From: Candidatus Nitrosopelagicus sp.
GTDB lineage: Archaea > Thermoproteota > Nitrososphaeria > Nitrososphaerales > Nitrosopumilaceae
DNA: 7,505 nucleotides
Direction: 5' to 3'
Assembly (NCBI GenBank): GCA_012964965.1
Contig: DTTB01000113.1
Coordinates: forward strand, 1 to 7,505
Below, piece by piece: positions 1-5,373 of the stretch. The number at the start of each line of letters is the position of its first letter. Within the stretch, counting starts at the first letter, position 1. Under the pieces are notes generated by a model. That model was given only the letters and a program-made list of their open reading frames with translations, was not told where the DNA came from and did not search any database. Position numbers and translations under genes: made by a program.

Positions 1-570
1 ATTGGTTTTGATGAAGGAATTTTGGTAAAATCAATGAAAGAAGGCAATATTTTATACCTTGATGAAATTAATGCAGCAGAAGCTGACGTATTATTAAGAT
101 TAGATGAAGCGCTTGATGATCGTAGGCAGATTGTACTCAAAGAATCTTCCGGTGAAATAATCAAAGCAAAAGATTCATGGTTTGTAATTGCAACAATTAA
201 TCCTCTTACACATGTTGGAACAAAGGAACTTCCACCTCAGCTTCTAAGTAGATTTCCGGTTAGAATAAGATTAGATTATCCTCCTGAGGATGTTGAGTAT
301 AAAATAATCAAAAAGCATGTAAAAAATCCAAATGAGTCTGATGTTTTACAGGGAATTAAACTTGCAAATACATTACGTCAAGCATCTGCTGTTGAAGAAC
401 TGTATTACTCTCCATCCATTAGAGAAACTATTGCATATGCAAAATTATTAGAGGGAGGAACTTCAGCAAAAAAATCGGCTCAGATTGTTTTTGGAAACGT
501 ATACTCCCAATGGGGGAATGTAGAATTTCAAAAAGTAAATGACATTATCACATCAATGTTTGGTAGCTAA
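1..570 (+). CDS. MoxR/CbbQ-type AAA+ ATPase, C-terminal part (5' end cut by window)
   Basis: The frame is open from base 1, so the gene begins upstream and its Walker A loop is missing; 189 residues are visible. Counting from the first visible residue, Walker B is ILYLDE (17-22), sensor 1 is the Asn in ATINP (N67), the probable arginine finger is R84 in LLSRF, and a sensor-2-like Arg is R141 in PSIRET. This arrangement fits the MoxR/CbbQ/NorQ/GvpN group of AAA+ ATPases. Family members work with a VWA-domain partner as chaperones that activate enzymes or insert cofactors. The next gene encodes such a partner and its start overlaps this stop codon (TAATG), so the pair is almost certainly co-expressed. 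The TTG at 22 is internal and not the true start. The target enzyme cannot be told from the sequence. It is expected to be cytoplasmic. Confidence 0.88.
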   Translation: MGFDEGILVKSMKEGNILYLDEINAAEADVLLRLDEALDDRRQIVLKESSGEIIKAKDSWFVIATINPLTHVGTKELPPQLLSRFPVRIRLDYPPEDVEYKIIKKHVKNPNESDVLQGIKLANTLRQASAVEELYYSPSIRETIAYAKLLEGGTSAKKSAQIVFGNVYSQWGNVEFQKVNDIITSMFGS

Positions 571-2138
571 TGCAATCTCTTCAACTAAGAAATGATATTT
601 TAATTGACATTGCAACATTTCTTGTAAGACGATGGTCTGGAACAGAAAACGTAACTGTAGAATTCTCAAAAATCAAACAAAGCGAAACTAGATTAAAAGA
701 AAAAAGAGTGTTGCTGATGCCAAATGATCAGTACTATGGGGATAATTTTCAAAAATACCGGCAGTTTAGGACTTCAATTTGGTATGAAGCAATGCGATTG
801 AAACATTGTAAAAAAATTCTTAGCAACGATCACGCATATGGCTTTATTTTGAACACTATTGAAACTCGTAGAATTGAACTGCTGGGAATAAAAGTTTGGA
901 AGGGGATGACTGAAGAACTGGTATTTAATTATACGAATATGTGGCTGTCTAGAAATAATCTCAGTTCTATTTTTGGAAAAGCTAGACTGGTAGAGGCTTT
1001 CTATCAATACTTCCTGTTTGGTGATATAAAGGGCGAAATGCAACCTAGTCATTTTAACAAGGTTGTAAAAGCAGTAGAATTCGCAAAACATATTCTTGAT
1101 GAAGTAATCAAAAAAAAACATGATACTCTGTGGATTGAGGCAAGGATTCCAGAGATATTAAAAATTTTAGACCTAGATGCCCTGATTACAATTCCGTTAT
1201 CAGTTCCGTTAAAAGGACCTGGGATTGTAATAACTCCTAATGATTTTGTCAAAGCAATGAAGCAAGTCACAAAATCAAGGGGGAAAGATTTTGGTAAAGT
1301 TGATCAAGAAAATACTATGGATGGAAAATCTGTTTTTGAGGAATTTAAAGTAATAAAAGTAGAAAATAAGAAAAATGAGAAAAAAGGTCTGGATACAGGA
1401 TCAATTGGTATTCAAATACCAGATCAGACAAATGTTGATGAAACTAGAATTTATGACCAAGATTTAATCAATAATTTGAAAACCAAGTTTAAGGAATGGA
1501 AAACCGGATGGAAAGAATATCATTTTCGTGTAGGAGATGAATTTGATAGTGATGCATACCTTGAAGGGTCTGATAGACCATTTATTTCAGATTTGAAAAA
1601 ATCGATTAAAACCCATATTGTGATTCTGCTTGATCATTCATCAAGTATTGCTGACCAACAAGTGGATTACAAAAAAGCTACATTAGCTCTGTGTGAAGTT
1701 TTGGCTTTTCTAAAGATCAAATTTTCAGTATATGCGTTCAACACTACTGAAAAACAGGTGGTGTGCTGGTTAATCAAACCAGAAGATCTTAAATGGAATA
1801 TTTCGTGTGCAAAAAGACTTGCACAAATTCCAGCAAACGGTGGAACACCTCTGGCTGAAGTTTATGATAAGATGTATCCTATTTTACATTCTAGAAAACC
1901 AGATATCTTTTTGACACTTACTGATGGGGAACCATCAGATCCATTTGCAGCTCGCTCCATGGTTAAATCACTAAAATCTATTGGAATCAAAATGGTTGCT
2001 ATAGGTGTTGGTAGAGATACACCTAATGCAACAATAATTGCAACTAATTTGAAATACTTGGGTTTTGAAAGGGCATTAGGAGTTTCTAGACTCAATGATA
2101 TTCCTAAAAAGGTGTTAAATGTACTAGGTAATAGTTGA
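570..2138 (+). CDS. VWA-domain protein (CoxE/NorD-like), partner of the MoxR-type ATPase
   Basis: This 522-residue protein carries a C-terminal von Willebrand factor A domain at about residues 347-520. The metal-ion-dependent adhesion site is complete: DHSSS (D355, S357, S359) fits DxSxS, T426 lies in GGTPLAE, and D452 lies in LTDGEPSD. Metal-dependent binding of a protein ligand is therefore likely. Residues 1-240 look mostly helical and have no family I recognise. A charged, lysine-rich, probably disordered linker covers about 240-300. There is no signal peptide or membrane segment. In MoxR-VWA pairs (CbbQ/CbbO, NorQ/NorD, CoxD/CoxE) the VWA protein links the ATPase to its substrate; that role here is inference. 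The ATG shares its A with the upstream stop (TAATG) and has no clear Shine-Dalgarno site, which suggests translational coupling. An A9 run at 1110-1118 encodes Lys-Lys-Lys. Confidence 0.9.
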   Translation: MQSLQLRNDILIDIATFLVRRWSGTENVTVEFSKIKQSETRLKEKRVLLMPNDQYYGDNFQKYRQFRTSIWYEAMRLKHCKKILSNDHAYGFILNTIETRRIELLGIKVWKGMTEELVFNYTNMWLSRNNLSSIFGKARLVEAFYQYFLFGDIKGEMQPSHFNKVVKAVEFAKHILDEVIKKKHDTLWIEARIPEILKILDLDALITIPLSVPLKGPGIVITPNDFVKAMKQVTKSRGKDFGKVDQENTMDGKSVFEEFKVIKVENKKNEKKGLDTGSIGIQIPDQTNVDETRIYDQDLINNLKTKFKEWKTGWKEYHFRVGDEFDSDAYLEGSDRPFISDLKKSIKTHIVILLDHSSSIADQQVDYKKATLALCEVLAFLKIKFSVYAFNTTEKQVVCWLIKPEDLKWNISCAKRLAQIPANGGTPLAEVYDKMYPILHSRKPDIFLTLTDGEPSDPFAARSMVKSLKSIGIKMVAIGVGRDTPNATIIATNLKYLGFERALGVSRLNDIPKKVLNVLGNS

Positions 2139-2139
2139 C

Positions 2140-2841
2140 ATGGAATTTGTAAATAAATTAGAACTGGATATAAACAAACCTCTAATCATAGCTGCAATGC
2201 AGGATATGGGCAACGTTGGAAGTATAGTTGTTAATTTTATTAACAAAGGCTTAAGCACTGTACCATTTCGTTTCGTAAAATCTAATAGACCTCCATATGT
2301 CTTTGATAAAGGAGGTTACATTGAGGTACCCGAAGAGCATTGGGAATATAGATACGGAAATGACATTATAGTTTTTGGAGGAGGGAGGGGGCAACCAGAA
2401 CAAAGTGATGAATTAAATGAATTATGTCAAGATGTAATTGATACGGCTAAAAAATATGATGCAAAATTCATCTATACTGTTGGTGGATTCCATACAACCA
2501 GACAGTTTGGAAAATATCCAACTACATATGTTACAACTACAACCAAAACCTTACTTGAGCAAGTCCGTAGTCTTGGTATAGAGACTACACCACATGAATC
2601 CGTTATCACCGGATTCAACGGACTCATCTTAGGATATGCCAAAATGAATGGAATTAATGGCATGGGGTTATATGGAGAACTTTTGAATCCTAATATTCCA
2701 CAATACAGAGCGGCAAAAAGCATTATTGAAACTTTGGAAAAACTGACATATCAAAAATTAGGAAATTTAAGCGAACTAGATGTTAGAGCTGATGCAGTAG
2801 ATAACCAATTAAAAGATAATACTAATGATGATTATTCTTGA
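2140..2841 (+). CDS. PAC2-family protein (proteasome assembly chaperone-like)
   Basis: This 233-residue protein matches the PAC2 family (eukaryotic PAC2, archaeal PbaA/PbaB). Recognisable parts are the N-terminal DMGNVGSIVVNF (22-33), the core strand YTVGGF (112-117), VITGFNGLILGYA (155-167), and GLYGELLNPNIPQYRAA (176-192) ahead of the last helix. Family members help assemble 20S proteasome alpha rings, although some archaeal PAC2 proteins have no proven role. The C-terminus is acidic and ends Asp-Tyr-Ser, a Tyr-X ending that resembles the proteasome-docking HbYX motif except that Asp replaces the hydrophobic residue. The ATG lies 1 nt after the VWA stop with only a weak AGGT (2126-2129) upstream, so it probably belongs to the same transcript. 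A T7 tract begins right after its stop codon. It is expected to be cytoplasmic. Confidence 0.88.
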   Translation: MEFVNKLELDINKPLIIAAMQDMGNVGSIVVNFINKGLSTVPFRFVKSNRPPYVFDKGGYIEVPEEHWEYRYGNDIIVFGGGRGQPEQSDELNELCQDVIDTAKKYDAKFIYTVGGFHTTRQFGKYPTTYVTTTTKTLLEQVRSLGIETTPHESVITGFNGLILGYAKMNGINGMGLYGELLNPNIPQYRAAKSIIETLEKLTYQKLGNLSELDVRADAVDNQLKDNTNDDYS

Positions 2842-2848
2842 TTTTTTT
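2842..2848 (+). terminator. T7 tract after the MoxR-VWA-PAC2 cluster
   Basis: Seven consecutive T residues follow the PAC2 stop codon directly. Archaeal RNA polymerase terminates at U-rich runs without needing a hairpin, and no hairpin is seen here. No convincing TATA box lies between this tract and the next start at 2879, so termination is probably partial and the CWC gene may depend on read-through. Confidence 0.4.
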
Positions 2849-2863
2849 ATTAACAGGTTATTA

Positions 2864-2868
2864 GAGGT
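2864..2868 (+). promoter_or_regulatory. Shine-Dalgarno site that supports the TTG start at 2879
   Basis: GAGGT lies 10 nt upstream of the TTG at 2879 and matches the anti-Shine-Dalgarno end of archaeal 16S rRNA. An in-frame TAA at 2870-2872 rules out any earlier start. Confidence 0.55.
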
Positions 2869-2878
2869 TTAAGGTAAA

Positions 2879-3109
2879 TTGGAGAAAAAATGTTCTGAAT
2901 GCGGAAACTCATTCACCTGTGAAGAAGATGCTATTACTTGCTGGTGTTCCAGTTTTCCAAAATTATCAAAGGATCAGATCAGTGATGATGATTGTATGTG
3001 TAAGAAATGTCTTTTAACAAAATATAGAGAAAAACTATTCAAAACAGACGAGGTGACGAAAGATCTATTTGAAGAAGAACATAGATACCAATGGAAAAAT
3101 CGTCACTAG
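2879..3109 (+). CDS. Small cysteine-rich CWC-family protein, probable metal binder
   Basis: This 76-residue protein has eight cysteines in its first 44 residues (C5, C8, C14, C21, C23, C39, C41, C44), arranged as CSECG, FTC, CWC and CMCKKCL. The layout matches the cysteine-rich CWC family (PF14375), a small family without a known function. The paired CxxC and CxC motifs suggest zinc or another thiophilic metal. The C-terminal third is charged and helical, rich in Glu and Lys. TTG is the only workable start: an in-frame TAA lies two codons upstream, and the next in-frame Met (residue 40) would lose most of the cysteines. GAGGT sits 10 nt before the TTG. The gene lies between PAC2 and tbp, 37 nt past the PAC2 stop, so it is probably read from the upstream transcript. 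What it does is unknown. Confidence 0.8.
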   Translation: MEKKCSECGNSFTCEEDAITCWCSSFPKLSKDQISDDDCMCKKCLLTKYREKLFKTDEVTKDLFEEEHRYQWKNRH

Positions 3110-3137
3110 TGTGTTAAAAGAAAAATTTATTCCTATC

Positions 3138-3147
3138 TATATATAAA
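3138..3147 (+). promoter_or_regulatory. TATA-box promoter of tbp
   Basis: TATATATAAA lies with its centre about 26 bp upstream of the tbp ATG at 3169, so transcription should start at or within a few bases of the start codon. No Shine-Dalgarno site lies between, which fits a leaderless mRNA. The purine-rich stretch further upstream (about 3115-3126) is not a clear BRE. Confidence 0.7.
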
Positions 3148-3168
3148 GGGGTTATTTAAAAAACCTGA

Positions 3169-3732
3169 ATGCCTCAAACAAAGCCTGTAATAAGTGTGGA
3201 AAATGTTGTTGCGTCTGCCTCAGTTGATCAGAAAATAGACCTTAATGAACTGACAAGAAAATTTCCAGATACAGAATATCACCCAGATCAATTTCCAGGA
3301 TTGGTTTTTCGATTAAAGTCACCTAGAACTGCAACACTCATCTTTAGAACGGGTAAAATGGTTTGCACCGGTGCAAAATCAGAAGAGATGGCACATAAGG
3401 CTGTAAAAACTGTAGTAAACCAACTTCGTAAAGGTGGTGTTAAGATAAAAAAAGATGCTGTGGTAAAGGTGCAAAATATTGTGGCAGCAATAAATCTTGG
3501 TGGCAAGATCCATCTGGAGCAAGCAGCAAGAAAATTACCTCGTAGTATGTACGAGCCGGAACAATTTCCAGGATTAATCCACAGAATGTTGGAACCAAAG
3601 ACTGTAATCTTGTTATTTGCATCAGGCAAACTTGTTTGTACAGGAGCAAAAAAAGAGAGCGATGTCTATCGCTCTGTACATAATTTACATGCATCACTTG
3701 AAGAAAAAAAATTAATGTCTTACGATCAATGA
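3169..3732 (+). CDS. tbp: TATA-box-binding protein (TBP), archaeal general transcription factor
   Basis: This 187-residue protein has the standard archaeal TBP length and consists of two direct repeats (about 6-92 and 97-183) that form the saddle-shaped DNA-binding fold. Each repeat shows FPGL, then the IF/LF..GK strand, then VCTGAK. The four phenylalanines that kink TATA DNA can be placed by comparison with human TBP: F42 and F59 in repeat 1, F133 and F150 in repeat 2, each pair 17 residues apart as in the human protein. With TFB it recruits RNA polymerase. It starts at ATG 3169, downstream of a strong TATA box and without a Shine-Dalgarno site. Its stop lies 4 bp from the convergent transaldolase stop. 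Whether the genome has more TBP paralogues cannot be seen here. Confidence 0.97.
   Translation: MPQTKPVISVENVVASASVDQKIDLNELTRKFPDTEYHPDQFPGLVFRLKSPRTATLIFRTGKMVCTGAKSEEMAHKAVKTVVNQLRKGGVKIKKDAVVKVQNIVAAINLGGKIHLEQAARKLPRSMYEPEQFPGLIHRMLEPKTVILLFASGKLVCTGAKKESDVYRSVHNLHASLEEKKLMSYDQ
3704..3711 (-). terminator. T8 tract downstream of the pentose phosphate operon
   Basis: On the minus strand, eight T residues lie 26 nt past the transaldolase stop, inside the 3' coding end of tbp (A8 on the plus strand). This is a good candidate for archaeal oligo-U termination, and it would make the 3' ends of the two convergent transcripts overlap. Confidence 0.45.
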
Positions 3733-3736
3733 TGTT

Positions 3737-4402
3737 TTAAATTTCAACATTTGGGTTTTCTGTTTTCAGCTTTTCCCAGTCAGCCAAAAATGCTTTCAAA
3801 CCTTTGTCAGTTAGTGTATGAGTAAGCATCTTGCCAAGAACTACTCCTGGAACTGTTACAACGTCAGCACCAATTTTTGCAGCATCTACTACATGTTGTG
3901 GGTGTCTGATACTGGCAACTAAAATTTTAGTTTTAAAATCATAATTTTGAAAAATCCGTTTAATTTCCTTGATAAGATCCATGCCGGTATGGCCGATGTC
4001 ATCTAATCGTCCAATAAATGGACTGACATATTTTGCACCGGCTTTTGCAGCTAACAAAGCCTGATTTGGAGAAAACACTAAAGTAACATTCACCGGAATC
4101 CCTTCTGCTGTTAAACTCTTACAAGCTTTGAGACCCTCTCCTGTCATTGGACATTTAACTACAACATTGTCACCGTATTTACGAAGCCTTCTTCCTTCTT
4201 CCATCATCCCGTCATAATCAGTACTAACAACTTCAAGGCTAACATCTCCTTTGATAATCCTTGAAATTTCTTCCATTGTTTTTTGTGGATCACCGCCCTC
4301 CTTTGCTAGTAACGAAGGGTTCGTTGTAATGCCATCAACAAGACCCATGTCATTATACAGTCGTATAATCTCCAGATTAGCAGTGTCGAGGAAAATTTTC
4401 AT
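3737..4402 (-). CDS. tal: Transaldolase (small FSA-like subfamily)
   Basis: This 221-residue protein belongs to the short transaldolase/fructose-6-phosphate aldolase family of class I aldolases. It moves a dihydroxyacetone unit between sugar phosphates through a Schiff base. Visible features are D6 in FLDTAN, GITTNPSLLAKEG (24-36), the Schiff-base lysine K83 in VVKCPMTGEGL, NVTLVFSPNQA (105-115), SPFIGRLDD (127-135), and ILVASIRHP (160-168). Where E. coli FSA has Gln59 and Tyr131, this protein has E57 and F129, the residues found in true transaldolases, so transaldolase activity is more likely than free aldolase activity. It is the last gene of the operon. Its ATG overlaps the transketolase C-subunit stop by 4 nt (ATGA), and AAGGAG (4417-4412) sits 9 nt upstream. 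It is expected to be cytoplasmic. Confidence 0.94.
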   Translation of the reverse strand: MKIFLDTANLEIIRLYNDMGLVDGITTNPSLLAKEGGDPQKTMEEISRIIKGDVSLEVVSTDYDGMMEEGRRLRKYGDNVVVKCPMTGEGLKACKSLTAEGIPVNVTLVFSPNQALLAAKAGAKYVSPFIGRLDDIGHTGMDLIKEIKRIFQNYDFKTKILVASIRHPQHVVDAAKIGADVVTVPGVVLGKMLTHTLTDKGLKAFLADWEKLKTENPNVEI

Positions 4403-5373
4403 TGTTTCTGACTCCTTGCTTCTTTCACCATATTTATTATATTAATAGGTGTCATTCCGTGTTTTTCAAGTAATTGTGCAATTTCATTATCTCGTGCTGA
4501 TTCTCCAAACTTATCCTGTACGCCAATTCGTCTTATTGGCACAGGGTAAGATTCTGAAACCACTTCTGAAACCGCTGAACCAAATCCGCCCATAACGTTA
4601 TGTTCCTCACAGGTTACAATTGCTCCCGTTTCTCTTGCAGCCTTTTCTAAAAGTTCCTTGTCAATTGGTTTAATAGAAAAACAATCAATGACTCTACATG
4701 ATATTCCATCTTGATTAAGCAAGTCAGCTGCATCTAATGCCATCTTAACAGTAATTCCACATGCAGCAATCGTACAGTCTGAACCTTCACGCATTGTTAT
4801 TGCCTTCCCAATCTGAAATTCTTGTGAATCATTATGAATGATTGGTGTTTTTGATCTACACATTCTCATATAGAATGGTCCATATTGTTGAGCGATTATC
4901 CAAGTTAACTTTGAAACGGCAACTGAATCAGCTGGTAAAATAACTCTCATGTTGGGAATTACTCGCATGGTTGCAATGTCCTCAATCTGTTGGTGAGAAC
5001 CACCGTCAGCTCCAACCGTTAGTCCTCCATGAGACACAACTAGTTTAACGTTAAGGCCTTTTTTATTGCCGGGTGATGGATAAGCAATCGCATTCCTTAT
5101 TTGATCAACACATCTACCTGGAAGAAATATCGCATATGTGCTTGCAAAAGCAGTCTTTCCAGAATATGCAAATCCCGCAGCCACTGAAACTAGATTGGCT
5201 TCTGCAATTCCAACGTTGAAAAATCTTTCAGGAAATTTTTTTCCAAAACCTGCTGTTTTTAGAGAGTCAGTAGTATCAGCCCCCAGAACTACAACGTTTG
5301 GATCTTGTTCACCAACAGCAATTAGTGACTTGCTGTACTCGGTTCTCATATCACCAAATTGTTCTGTACTCAT
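4399..5373 (-). CDS. Transketolase, C-terminal subunit
   Basis: This 324-residue protein covers the pyrimidine-binding and C-terminal domains of transketolase, as in archaeal split enzymes. Together with the N-terminal subunit it transfers two-carbon ketol units between sugar phosphates, using thiamine diphosphate. The catalytic glutamate that activates the cofactor is E58 in VGIAEANL. Further signs are the AFASTYAIFLPGR stretch (75-87), the VSHGGLTVGADGGSHQ loop (113-128), and the PADSVAV region. The C-terminal domain shows the typical VIDCFSIKPID (238-248) and EEHNVMGGFGSAV (266-278). It starts at ATG 5373, overlapping the fusion gene stop as ATGA, with AAGGAG (5390-5385) 11 nt upstream. 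Its frame stays open upstream to a TGA at 5439-5437, past an A9 run in the preceding gene. Confidence 0.95.
   Translation of the reverse strand: MSTEQFGDMRTEYSKSLIAVGEQDPNVVVLGADTTDSLKTAGFGKKFPERFFNVGIAEANLVSVAAGFAYSGKTAFASTYAIFLPGRCVDQIRNAIAYPSPGNKKGLNVKLVVSHGGLTVGADGGSHQQIEDIATMRVIPNMRVILPADSVAVSKLTWIIAQQYGPFYMRMCRSKTPIIHNDSQEFQIGKAITMREGSDCTIAACGITVKMALDAADLLNQDGISCRVIDCFSIKPIDKELLEKAARETGAIVTCEEHNVMGGFGSAVSEVVSESYPVPIRRIGVQDKFGESARDNEIAQLLEKHGMTPINIINMVKEARSQKQ
4412..4417 (-). promoter_or_regulatory. Shine-Dalgarno site of the transaldolase gene
   Basis: AAGGAG lies 9 nt upstream of the transaldolase ATG, inside the transketolase C-subunit coding end. It shows that this internal operon gene uses a ribosome binding site, unlike the operon's first gene. 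Confidence 0.65.

Noticed and set aside
22..24. TTG as the start of the MoxR-type ATPase
   Set aside because: The frame is open to base 1 with family-like residues before it, and the Walker A region must lie upstream, so the gene is cut by the window edge.
1110..1118. A9 run in the VWA gene as a possible frameshift site
   Set aside because: It encodes Lys-Lys-Lys in frame, and I saw no sign of a useful product in another frame. It reflects AAA codon preference and serves as a caution for the similar run at 5412-5420.
774..1270. Minus-strand open frames within the VWA gene
   Set aside because: They lie opposite a clearly coding frame, show no recognisable domain, and have low-complexity composition typical of antisense shadows.
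3169..3732. Duplicated halves of tbp as a recent tandem duplication
   Set aside because: The two-repeat structure is the ancient, universal TBP fold, and the halves differ as expected for it.
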